A DNA stretch of 11,253 nucleotides from Armatimonadota bacterium (GTDB lineage: Bacteria; Armatimonadota; Hebobacteria; Hebobacterales; WVXJ01): the NCBI GenBank assembly GCA_011773575.1, contig WVXJ01000176.1, forward strand, positions 10,869-22,121, in the 5' to 3' direction. Positions within the stretch are counted from its first letter, which is position 1; every line of letters begins with the position of its first letter. Shown piece by piece: positions 1 to 6,485 of this stretch. The notes under the pieces were generated by a model. The model worked only from the letters and a program-made list of their open reading frames with translations, had not been told where the DNA came from and searched no databases. The translations under genes and the position numbers were made by a program.

Positions 1-651
1 GATCAGGCCTACCTGAAGGGCCTGTATGATGGTGAGATAGCCTCCATTGACCATAACATCGGCCGTATCATCGAGTACTTGCGAAATGAGGGGATATACG
101 ATAACACAGTGATAGTAGTCTTGGCCGATCACGGAGAGGAGTTTTGGGAACGAGGTGGTTTGGAACATGCCCGCACACTACATGATGAAATCCTCCGGAT
201 TCCACTCATACTGAAATTGCCGCCAAGCGCAAATCGGCGAGGGGAGCGAGTATCGGCCACGGTGCGTCAGGTGGATGTATATCCGACCCTCCTGGAACTG
301 GCGGGAGTATCACTTTCGTCAGATATCCGGGGAGAGAGCCTTTTGCACATTGATCCTGCGAAGAGCCGCTGGGAGTATGCCGAGACCCCGTACATAGCTG
401 CTCTACGCGGGGAAGAATGGAAGTTCATTGCCAAGTCACGTCCGAAGCAAGAAGAATTGTATAATCTGGAAGAAGACCCAGCCGAAAGGAAGAATGTCGC
501 TGCACAACATCCGCAAGTGTTGGCCAGGATGCAAGAAGAGATGAGCAGCCTGATGCGGATGGAGGAATTTGCTTCCGCCGCGGACCAAGAGTACAAAAAG
601 GTTGATCCTAAGACTCTGGAGCGGCTTCGGTCACTCGGATACGTGAAGTAG
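1..651 (+). CDS. Sulfatase, C-terminal part (5' end cut by window edge)
   Basis: The frame is open from base 1, so this is the last 216 codons of a longer gene and not a small ORF starting near base 79. Upstream of that point it already reads as sulfatase, with YDGEIASIDHNIGRIIEYL. The alkaline-phosphatase-type metal motif ADHGEE follows at residues 42-47 of the visible part (Asp43, His44), with H56 and H61 just after. The region GESLLHID, then WKFIAK and LYNLEEDPAE, is the usual C-terminal sulfatase subdomain. Family members hydrolyse sulfate esters, usually in the periplasm or outside the cell. The formylglycine motif (C/S-x-P-x-R) would lie upstream and cannot be checked. The protein ends in LERLRSLGYVK, a version of the C-terminal motif seen on four other proteins here. 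The next gene follows after 24 bp, so they are probably co-transcribed. Family assignment is firm; substrate is unknown. Confidence 0.9.
   Translation, partial: DQAYLKGLYDGEIASIDHNIGRIIEYLRNEGIYDNTVIVVLADHGEEFWERGGLEHARTLHDEILRIPLILKLPPSANRRGERVSATVRQVDVYPTLLELAGVSLSSDIRGESLLHIDPAKSRWEYAETPYIAALRGEEWKFIAKSRPKQEELYNLEEDPAERKNVAAQHPQVLARMQEEMSSLMRMEEFASAADQEYKKVDPKTLERLRSLGYVK
616..648 (+). other. C-terminal LGY-motif coding segment of the sulfatase
   Basis: Encodes LERLRSLGYVK directly before the TAG stop. Similar ends are common on bacterial sulfatases; here the same pattern also appears on non-sulfatase neighbours. Confidence 0.7.
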
Positions 652-675
652 GCGAACTGATATAATGAGGGACAG

Positions 676-2829
676 GTGCATTACACTCTAGACTCCGGAC
701 AGCGACTCAGAAATATATTTCATCCACTGGTAGTGTTGGTTGGCAGCAGCCTGTTCGCGCTCTGTTTCCCGCAACCGGCACAGGCTTACATCGGCCCGGG
801 CGCGGGCTTTGCGGTGCTGGGTTCGTTCCTGGTGGTGCTCGCCGCCATCGCGCTGGCCGTCATCATTTTGATTACTTGGCCGGTTCGCTTTCTCCTCCGC
901 GCGCTCCGCCGCAGGCGGTCCTATGGGAGCAGCAGTGTGGGCCGCGTCATAATACTCGGGTTTGACGGCATGGATCCGGAGATCGCCGAAAAAATGATGG
1001 CGACCGGACGCTTGCCCAATCTGAAGAAACTCAGCGAAACCGGCACCTATTCCCATCTCGCCACCAGTTGTCCGGCAATGTCTCCTGTGGCCTGGTCTTC
1101 CTTCATGACCGGCGCCGGCCCCGGGCGACACGGCATCTTCGACTTCCTCCACCGCGATCCCCGCACTTATCTGCCGGATCTGTCTTCCGCTCATATCGGC
1201 CCGCCGCGGCGGGTCCTGCGGCTGGGCCGTTTGTATATTCCGCTGAGCCGGCCTTCAATCCGCCTGCTTCGGCGCAGCAAACCCTTCTGGTCGGTGCTGG
1301 GAGAACACGGAGTCTTCTCCACCGTGCTCCGCGTGCCCATAACATTTCCGCCGGAGCGTTTCAATGGCCTGCTGCTTTCCGGAATGTGTGTGCCCGATTT
1401 GAGAGGCACGCAAGGCTCATTTACATTCTTCACCAGCGCCGACGAGCAACACGCCGAACATATCGGGGGCCAGCAGTCACGGCTGAAAGAGGAGAAAGGG
1501 GTTTTTCACGGTGTATTGCCGGGCCCGCCACGCGCCGGTTCCAGTGAGGGTGAGGCCGCCGAGTTACCTTTCACATTCAGGCCCAATGGCGATGGCAGCG
1601 GAAGGCTCGATATCAGCGGTGAGCGGGTTGAGTTGAAAGAGGGCGAACATTCGGAGTGGGTTCCGCTGAGTTTCAGTCTGGGACCTGGAATGCGGGCCAG
1701 CGGTATTTGCCTCTTCTATCTGAAACAGAGCACACCTGAAGTGGAACTCTACGCTTCCCCCATCAATATTGATCCGGAGCGCGCCGCGCTTCCTGTTTCA
1801 CATCCCGCCGTGTACTCACTCTACTTGTCCAAGAGACAGGGCCGTTTCGCCACTCTGGGGCTTGCCGAGGACACCTGGGCACTGAACGAGGGGGTATTGA
1901 ATGACTCCGCTTTCCTGGAGCAATGCCGGCTTTTCTGTGAAGAGAGAGAAGAGATGCTTTTCAGTTCTCTCGCCAATACTCGTCACGGCTGTCTGGTCTG
2001 TGTCTTCGATACCACCGACCGCGTGCAGCACATGTATTGGCGCTACCGGGACGAGCAGTCTCCCGCTCCGGTGGAGGAGGATACGGCCCCATTCCGCGAA
2101 GCCATCGAAGCCTCCTATGAGCAGGCCGACGCAGTGGTCGGGAAGGTGCTGAGCCAACTCAAGGAGCGAGACGCGCTGTTTGTAATGTCAGACCATGGAT
2201 TCAAGCCCTTCCGGCGTGGAGTGAACCTCAATTCCTGGCTGCTGCAAAACGGCTACCTGCAACTCAAACCGGGTGCATCGGGGAAGGCCGAATGGCTGCG
2301 GAATGTTGACTGGTCGCGTACCCGCGCTTACGCCATAGGGCTCGCCGGTATCTATCTCAACATAACGGGGCGGGAGGCGGAGGGTATTGTAAATCCGCGC
2401 GAAGCGAAGGCACTCAGAGAGGAACTGTCAAAGAAACTGACTGGGCTTAGAGATGAAGAGAAGAATACCGTGGCCATCGAGCGTGTCTTCGATACTGCAA
2501 CCGCGGCCGCAGGGCCTTATGCCGACCAGGGTCCGGATCTGATCATCGGATATGCCCCTGGATACCGCGCCTCATGGGATGCCGCCCAGGGCAAGGTGAC
2601 GGAATTCGTGATGGAGGACAATACAAGGCGCTGGAGCGGTGATCACTGTCTCGACCCGCGCCGCGTCCCCGGAGTTCTATTCTCCAATCATCGGTTGAAG
2701 GCATCTTCGGCGAGCATAATGGATATCGCTCCAACAGTTCTCGACCTCTTCGGAATCCAAGTCCCGGGTTACATGCAGGGCCGCTCGCTGCTGAGCGATG
2801 ATGAGGAGGAGACATCTACTCATGTCTGA
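676..2829 (+). CDS. Membrane-anchored alkaline-phosphatase-superfamily phosphodiesterase-like enzyme (paralogue A)
   Basis: A 717-aa protein starting at GTG 676, with GAGG at 667-670 as a ribosome binding site. The N-terminus has a hydrophobic stretch ending in a signal-peptidase-like AQA (residues 35-37), then YIGPGAGF and a second helix at about 45-68 followed by an Arg-rich stretch, so it is membrane-associated. The AP core (type I phosphodiesterase/nucleotide pyrophosphatase-like) follows. Visible metal ligands are Asp97 in GFDGMD, Asp448 and His452 in DTTDRVQHMYW, Asp506 and His507 in SDHGF, and His657 in SGDHC. The nucleophile position, by alignment with NPP enzymes, is Ser136 in SPVAWSSFMTG. 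An inserted segment at about 320-375 contains EWVPLSF and YASPINIDP, shared with the next gene. The reaction is probably phosphoester or phosphodiester hydrolysis or transfer; the substrate is unknown. The Arg-rich segment after helix 2 leaves the side of the membrane on which the catalytic domain lies uncertain. Its 3' end overlaps the next gene by 8 bp. Confidence 0.85.
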   Translation: MHYTLDSGQRLRNIFHPLVVLVGSSLFALCFPQPAQAYIGPGAGFAVLGSFLVVLAAIALAVIILITWPVRFLLRALRRRRSYGSSSVGRVIILGFDGMDPEIAEKMMATGRLPNLKKLSETGTYSHLATSCPAMSPVAWSSFMTGAGPGRHGIFDFLHRDPRTYLPDLSSAHIGPPRRVLRLGRLYIPLSRPSIRLLRRSKPFWSVLGEHGVFSTVLRVPITFPPERFNGLLLSGMCVPDLRGTQGSFTFFTSADEQHAEHIGGQQSRLKEEKGVFHGVLPGPPRAGSSEGEAAELPFTFRPNGDGSGRLDISGERVELKEGEHSEWVPLSFSLGPGMRASGICLFYLKQSTPEVELYASPINIDPERAALPVSHPAVYSLYLSKRQGRFATLGLAEDTWALNEGVLNDSAFLEQCRLFCEEREEMLFSSLANTRHGCLVCVFDTTDRVQHMYWRYRDEQSPAPVEEDTAPFREAIEASYEQADAVVGKVLSQLKERDALFVMSDHGFKPFRRGVNLNSWLLQNGYLQLKPGASGKAEWLRNVDWSRTRAYAIGLAGIYLNITGREAEGIVNPREAKALREELSKKLTGLRDEEKNTVAIERVFDTATAAAGPYADQGPDLIIGYAPGYRASWDAAQGKVTEFVMEDNTRRWSGDHCLDPRRVPGVLFSNHRLKASSASIMDIAPTVLDLFGIQVPGYMQGRSLLSDDEEETSTHV
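2804..2812 (+). promoter_or_regulatory. Ribosome binding site that fixes the start of paralogue B
   Basis: AGGAGGAGA lies 9 bases before ATG 2822. The in-frame ATGs at 2798 and 2801 lie before or against this site and have no site of their own, so 2822 is the better start. The site lies inside the end of the upstream gene, giving an 8-bp overlap and probable translational coupling. Confidence 0.7.
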
Positions 2830-4867
2830 GAATCTTTCCGACAAGCAATCACGTTGCAAGAAGAACGAACCGGGCCTGCCTGCTGATCCGGAGAAGCGGG
2901 AAACCCTGAGGAAATTGGGCGCGCTGGGGCTTCTCGCCTTGCTCGATGTGGGAGCCTTCTCCTCTTGCGGCCGAAAAGTCATCTCTGCACTGCCCGGAGA
3001 GCGAAAGGTGATTCTCCTGGGATTGGACGGCCTTGACCCGCGCTTCATCAGGCACCTGATGAGCCAGGGCAAACTGCCCCATATGAGCCGGCTGGCGGAC
3101 ATGGGCGGATTCCGCTCTCTGACGAGCAGTGTGCCGCCGCAGAGTCCGGTGGCATGGGCCACCCTGATCAGCGGGCAGGATCCAGGCGGCCACGGCCTCT
3201 ATGATTTCATCCACCGGGACCCGAAGACCTATCTTCCTTATCTGTCAATTGCGCGCAGCGAGGGAGCGGAGAAGACCCTCTCCTTGGGAAAATGGAAACT
3301 CCCGCTTTCCCGCGGCAAAGTAGAACTGCTGCGCACCGGGCGCGCCTTCTGGGAGTTCCTGGATGAAAAGGGTATTCCCGCCAGCGTTTACCGGGTGCCG
3401 TCGAATTTCCCGCCGCGAGACACCGGAGCCAAGCAGCTGGCGGGCCTGGGTGCGCCGGACCTGCTCGGAACTTACGGCCAATTCTCATACTACACAGATG
3501 GGCCTGTGAAGGGAGAGAGGGAGATAAGCGGCGGCGAGGTGTACAGGGTCTCTGCATCCAATGGACATGTCAAGACCCGTCTAATCGGCCCGGAAAACAC
3601 CCTCCAGGAAGGCGCCCCCGACTCCTATGCGGATTTTGAAATCTGGCTGGATCGACCCCATAGACTGGCGAAGATCGTTGTGCAGGACCAGGAGATATTG
3701 CTCCGCCAGGGCGAATGGAGTGACTGGGTGCCCGTGGATTTCGAGATGATCCCACATCTCAAATCCATCGGCGGCATCTGTCGCTTCTACCTGAAGGAGG
3801 TTTCACCACATCTCAAACTGTATGTAACTCCTATCAATATAGATCCCCTGGATCCGGCCCTGCCGGTCAGCGCACCAAATGATTTTGCCCGCGAACTCGC
3901 AGAGAAGATGGGCCGCTTCTATACCCAGGGATTCCCACATGATGTGAAGGCCCTTCGTTACGACATACTCGATGACGGAGAGTATCTGCAGCAGTCAGGC
4001 ATGGCGATGGGAGAAGCCCGCCGGATGTATGAAACCGCTCTCAATGAATTCCAGCGCGGCCTTCTCTTCTACTACTTCTCTACAAGTGACCGGACACAGC
4101 ACATGTTCTGGCGGACGATGGACCCCCGCCATCCCGCCCATGATCCCAAACTGGCGCGCTCCTACGGCCCCGTCATAGAGGATTGCTACCGGGCAGCCGA
4201 TGAGCTGGTGGGACAGGCCATGGAGGCGGCCGACGCAGATACCACCTTGATAGTGCTTTCCGACCATGGTTTCTGCCCTTACTATAAGGCATTCAACCTC
4301 AACAAATGGCTGGTGGAAAATGGTTACCTCGCGGGTGTAGGGCCCTGGGAATCACAGGCCGACATCTTCTCCAATGCCAACTGGAGAGACACTCTGGCCT
4401 ACTCCCTCGGGTTTAATGCGCTGTATCTGAATTTGCGCGGGCGGGAACTGTATGGATATGTCAGCGCCGAAGATCGGAACATGCTGGCAAAGCATATAGC
4501 CGACGACCTCCGCCAGGTCCGCGACCCGGACACCGGAGAGCAGGTTATCTCGAATGTCTATTTAGGCAGCGAGGTTTATTCAGATCCTGCTGCCGATAGA
4601 GTGCCAGATCTTATTGTCGGGTATGCCCGCGGATATAGATGTTCGGACGCTTCCGTGCTGGGCGAAGTTACGAGCCGGCTGGTGGAGGACAATGATGACA
4701 AGTGGAGCGGCGATCACTGCATTGATCGCGCCGCGGTGCCGGGATCGCTCTTTACGAACAAACCCATCAATGCAGAGTCGCCGGCTCTGATAGATGTTAC
4801 TGCGAGTATTCTAGCGGAATTCGGAATCAAAACTCCGCAGGAGATGAAAGGCAAACCTATCTGGTGA
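2822..4867 (+). CDS. Alkaline-phosphatase-superfamily phosphodiesterase-like enzyme with N-terminal anchor (paralogue B)
   Basis: A 681-aa protein from ATG 2822; a longer form from 2798 would add eight residues and is less likely. It is a tandem paralogue of the preceding gene: FIHRDPKTYLPYLS matches FLHRDPRTYLPDLS, and WSDWVPVDF (about 300-308) with YVTPINIDP (about 335-343) match the same inserted segment. Metal ligands are Asp69 in GLDGLD, Asp423 and His427 in SDRTQHMFW, Asp481 and His482 in SDHGF, and His632 in SGDHC. The inferred nucleophile is Ser108 in SPVAWATLISG. The N-terminus is charged, then hydrophobic at about 32-46, ending in FSSC with Cys49. This could be a lipoprotein signal; the preceding KRETLRKLG is a weak Tat-like match lacking the twin Arg. 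The enzyme therefore probably works at or beyond the inner membrane. Substrate is unknown. The RHH gene begins 10 bp downstream. Confidence 0.85.
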   Translation: MSENLSDKQSRCKKNEPGLPADPEKRETLRKLGALGLLALLDVGAFSSCGRKVISALPGERKVILLGLDGLDPRFIRHLMSQGKLPHMSRLADMGGFRSLTSSVPPQSPVAWATLISGQDPGGHGLYDFIHRDPKTYLPYLSIARSEGAEKTLSLGKWKLPLSRGKVELLRTGRAFWEFLDEKGIPASVYRVPSNFPPRDTGAKQLAGLGAPDLLGTYGQFSYYTDGPVKGEREISGGEVYRVSASNGHVKTRLIGPENTLQEGAPDSYADFEIWLDRPHRLAKIVVQDQEILLRQGEWSDWVPVDFEMIPHLKSIGGICRFYLKEVSPHLKLYVTPINIDPLDPALPVSAPNDFARELAEKMGRFYTQGFPHDVKALRYDILDDGEYLQQSGMAMGEARRMYETALNEFQRGLLFYYFSTSDRTQHMFWRTMDPRHPAHDPKLARSYGPVIEDCYRAADELVGQAMEAADADTTLIVLSDHGFCPYYKAFNLNKWLVENGYLAGVGPWESQADIFSNANWRDTLAYSLGFNALYLNLRGRELYGYVSAEDRNMLAKHIADDLRQVRDPDTGEQVISNVYLGSEVYSDPAADRVPDLIVGYARGYRCSDASVLGEVTSRLVEDNDDKWSGDHCIDRAAVPGSLFTNKPINAESPALIDVTASILAEFGIKTPQEMKGKPIW

Positions 4868-4877
4868 TGAGGGAATC

Positions 4878-5069
4878 ATGTTTGGACCTAAGATAAAAAT
4901 AGATCAAGAACTCTATGAGAAGCTGGGGCGCTGTGCCGAAGCCGCAGGCTATTCCTCTACAGATGAGTTCATCCGCCATGCCTTGGAAAAGGCGGTCGCC
5001 GCCATTGATGAGGCGGACTCGGAAGAAGAGGTAAAGAAGCGGCTGCAGGGCCTGGGCTATATCGATTAG
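4878..5069 (+). CDS. Small ribbon-helix-helix (CopG/Arc-like) protein with C-terminal LGY motif
   Basis: A 63-aa protein with GAGGG at 4869-4873 ahead of ATG 4878. The pattern is a short strand KIKID (5-9), helix ELYEKLGRCAEAAG (11-24), a turn at YSST, then helix DEFIRHALEKAVAAI (29-43). This is the layout of RHH proteins, which dimerise and usually bind DNA as repressors or antitoxins. After an acidic linker (DSEEE, 47-51) it ends in KKRLQGLGYID (53-63), the motif also present on APS kinase, DUF2061, the sulfatase and the second RHH protein. No toxin gene is adjacent, so an antitoxin role is not supported. It may regulate this locus or be a small dimeric scaffold displaying the tag; neither can be decided from sequence. 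It lies between an AP enzyme and a membrane protein in an apparent operon. Confidence 0.8.
   Translation: MFGPKIKIDQELYEKLGRCAEAAGYSSTDEFIRHALEKAVAAIDEADSEEEVKKRLQGLGYID
5034..5066 (+). other. C-terminal LGY-motif coding segment of first RHH protein
   Basis: Encodes KKRLQGLGYID directly before the TAG stop. Listed separately because the same peptide pattern recurs at the ends of unrelated proteins in this window (616-648, 6149-6178, 7810-7839, 10992-11021). Confidence 0.75.
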
Positions 5070-5070
5070 C

Positions 5071-5074
5071 GGAG
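5071..5074 (+). promoter_or_regulatory. Ribosome binding site that selects ATG 5080
   Basis: GGAG sits 5 bases before ATG 5080, while the possible GTG start at 5074 overlaps this site and so could not use it. This favours the start two codons downstream of the longest frame. Confidence 0.6.
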
Positions 5075-5079
5075 TGTCT

Positions 5080-5898
5080 ATGTCGGCCGTCAATGCAGCC
5101 ATCACAACCGCGTTCGATTATTTCTTCGCGCCTTTTGCAGCCAACCCGTGGCTGGGGATGGTGGTGATCTCTTTCGTCACCGGGTTCGTGCTGCTCTTCA
5201 TCTTCCGCTTTACCTCCAACCAGCGCGGCATCCGGGCGACGAAGGACCGCATCATGGCCCACTTGCTGGAGGTGCTCCTGTACAAAGATGAATTGGGTCT
5301 GGTCTTGCGGGCACAAGGCCGCATTTTCGCCAACAACTTCCGCTATTTGGGATACGCGCTGGTCCCTCTCGCTTGCATGATTATCCCGGTAGCCGTATTA
5401 CTCGTGCAGACCGAACTGCGCTATGGACATCGGCCGCTAAGAGTAGGGGAGGAGGCGATTGTAGCGGTCAAGGTTCGCTCCAACGCAACCAGCCTGGATG
5501 AGTTGTCACTATCCGCCCCCAATGGAATCGAGGTAGAGACAGCGGCCCTGCGTATGCCGGCCGCAAAGGAAGTGGATTGGAGAATACGCGCGGCCGCCCC
5601 CGGAAATCACAGCCTGCGTATCAGTGTGGGAGGGGAAAAGTTCACAAAACAGGTCGTGGTGGGTGAGGGGAGCAGCCGTATCTCTCTACAGCGTGTCGGA
5701 GCAGGAGATTGGGAGCAGCTCTTGCATCCGGGAGAGATTCCTCTACCTAAAGATGGAGCCGTAGTCTTGATAAAAGTCTCCTACCCGGGCGCCTCTCTCC
5801 CTATCCTCGGAACCCAGGTCCACTGGGTCTGGGCCTGGCTCATCCTCTCCATGGCCTTCGGCTTTGCCTTCAAAGGCCCCCTGCGAGTACAGGTGTAG
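5080..5898 (+). CDS. Uncharacterised membrane protein, three helices with a beta-rich soluble region
   Basis: A 272-aa protein from ATG 5080. I do not recognise a named family. Visible parts, in order: a hydrophobic helix at about 24-43; a charged, probably helical segment at about 46-88 (RATKDRIMAHLLEVLLYKDE, then LRAQGRIFANNFRY); a second helix at about 89-110; a roughly 135-residue polar, beta-type region (about 113-247) with SLRISVGG and VVLIKVSYPG; and a final helix at about 249-264 ending near the C-terminus. The N-terminal half, a helix, an amphipathic hairpin and another helix, vaguely resembles the Oxa1/YidC/EMC3/DUF106 superfamily plan, but that is a low-confidence inference. It starts 10 bp after the RHH gene and is the last gene of the plus-strand train, so it probably works with the membrane-associated AP enzymes upstream. 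An internal LGY at 90-92 is in a helix and is not the C-terminal motif. Confidence 0.75.
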   Translation: MSAVNAAITTAFDYFFAPFAANPWLGMVVISFVTGFVLLFIFRFTSNQRGIRATKDRIMAHLLEVLLYKDELGLVLRAQGRIFANNFRYLGYALVPLACMIIPVAVLLVQTELRYGHRPLRVGEEAIVAVKVRSNATSLDELSLSAPNGIEVETAALRMPAAKEVDWRIRAAAPGNHSLRISVGGEKFTKQVVVGEGSSRISLQRVGAGDWEQLLHPGEIPLPKDGAVVLIKVSYPGASLPILGTQVHWVWAWLILSMAFGFAFKGPLRVQV

Positions 5899-6145
5899 AA
5901 GCCATTCTCAAGAGTTGAAGCTGCGAATTACTGAGGGGGAAGCCTCCGGTTTCCCCCTCAGACTCCCCTCCCGGCTTTCTCAGTACTGACATATACGCCT
6001 GCCCTCCGCCGCTTACTCAGCCTGTAGAACCAATATTTCGGCAGTAGATTCCTTCAGTAACCTTGAAACGCGGGCGAGGGGGTTTGGGGGACGAACCGCA
6101 GGCTCGTCTTCCAGAGATTCATCGGTTGCATTCTTGAAGCAGGTA
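5899..6145. other. Convergent intergenic region
   Basis: This 247-bp stretch separates the 3' ends of the two gene trains. It holds a strong inverted repeat at 5931-5961 and a weaker 7-bp stem at 6091-6107 (ACGAACC, GCA loop, GGCTCGT), which pairs better on the minus strand where the odd pair becomes G-T. Short minus-strand frames here look non-coding. I see no tRNA, promoter or mobile-element end. Confidence 0.6.
5931..5961. terminator. Perfect inverted repeat, candidate bidirectional terminator
   Basis: CTGAGGGGGAA at 5931-5941 and its exact reverse complement at 5951-5961 form an 11-bp GC-rich stem with a 9-base loop, 32 bp after the plus-strand stop at 5898. It is symmetric between convergent operons, which fits termination in both directions. 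Neither side has a proper T-run, so it may only be a 3' mRNA-stabilising hairpin or a weak terminator. Confidence 0.5.
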
Positions 6146-6442
6146 CTAAAGATACCCCAACTCCTCCAGCCGTTTGCGGAGTTCCTCCATGTGTTCGGGC
6201 TCCAATTCCCGGTTGACATCGAGATGTGCCAGCGGATGTTTCAGTTTCCCCCAGGCTATCAGGTTCCATATCCGCTCATGCCCGTAATAGAGAAACATTT
6301 TCACAAACACCTCTACCGCGCCTACGCCCAGAGAGAGTGCCGCTTTTCCCGTGAAGATATAGACGATTGCCATTGTTGAAAAGGTAGCCAGTGCCCGCCA
6401 GCAGATCGCCTTCACCAGACTTCGCTTGCGAAATTCTCGCAT
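6146..6442 (-). CDS. DUF2061 small membrane protein with C-terminal LGY motif
   Basis: A 98-aa protein. Residues 8-65 match the DUF2061 pattern: SLVKAICWRALAT, a hydrophobic helix (about 16-31) ending in TG, then a second helix with VEVFVKMFLYYGHERIW and WG at 64-65. The family is made of small two-helix membrane proteins of unknown role; from memory its genes are sometimes found near sulfate-activation genes, which fits this location. After the domain comes a roughly 30-residue hydrophilic tail ending in RKRLEELGYL, the shared motif. The start is supported by AAGGAG 8 bases before the ATG (plus-strand 6451-6456). It is the last gene of the minus-strand train, 43 bp after an AP enzyme gene. 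The tail is a clear addition to the compact domain. Confidence 0.88.
   Translation of the reverse strand: MREFRKRSLVKAICWRALATFSTMAIVYIFTGKAALSLGVGAVEVFVKMFLYYGHERIWNLIAWGKLKHPLAHLDVNRELEPEHMEELRKRLEELGYL
6149..6178 (-). other. C-terminal LGY-motif coding segment of DUF2061 protein
   Basis: Encodes RKRLEELGYL immediately before the TAG stop. It follows an acidic stretch (ELEPEHMEE), as in the other tagged proteins. Codons (CGG CTG GAG GAG TTG GGG) differ from those of the other copies. Confidence 0.75.
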
Positions 6443-6450
6443 TGCCCTCT

Positions 6451-6456
6451 CTCCTT
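6451..6456 (-). promoter_or_regulatory. Strong ribosome binding site for the DUF2061 gene
   Basis: AAGGAG on the minus strand, 8 bases before ATG 6442. It is one of the clearest Shine-Dalgarno sequences in the window. Confidence 0.7.
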
Positions 6457-6485
6457 ATCCATTCTCAATTCGAACACATGCCCAC

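Noticed and set aside
661..666. TATAAT just upstream of the first AP gene, like a -10 promoter box
   Set aside because: It lies only 9 bases before the start codon, with no convincing -35 box, inside an operon-like gap of 24 bp. It is probably chance.
4878..5069. RHH gene as antitoxin of a toxin-antitoxin pair
   Set aside because: No small toxin-like gene is adjacent; the downstream gene is a 272-aa membrane protein and the upstream one a large enzyme.
5341..5361. Internal R-Y-L-G-Y in the membrane protein as another copy of the tag
   Set aside because: It is at residues 88-92, at the start of a membrane helix and far from the C-terminus, without the preceding R-L-x-x pattern.
6013..6219. 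Minus-strand frame of 68 codons running through the end of the DUF2061 gene into the intergenic region
   Set aside because: It overlaps the DUF2061 coding region in another frame, has no ribosome binding site, and shows no recognisable domain. A decayed remnant in 6013-6145 cannot be excluded but is not supported.
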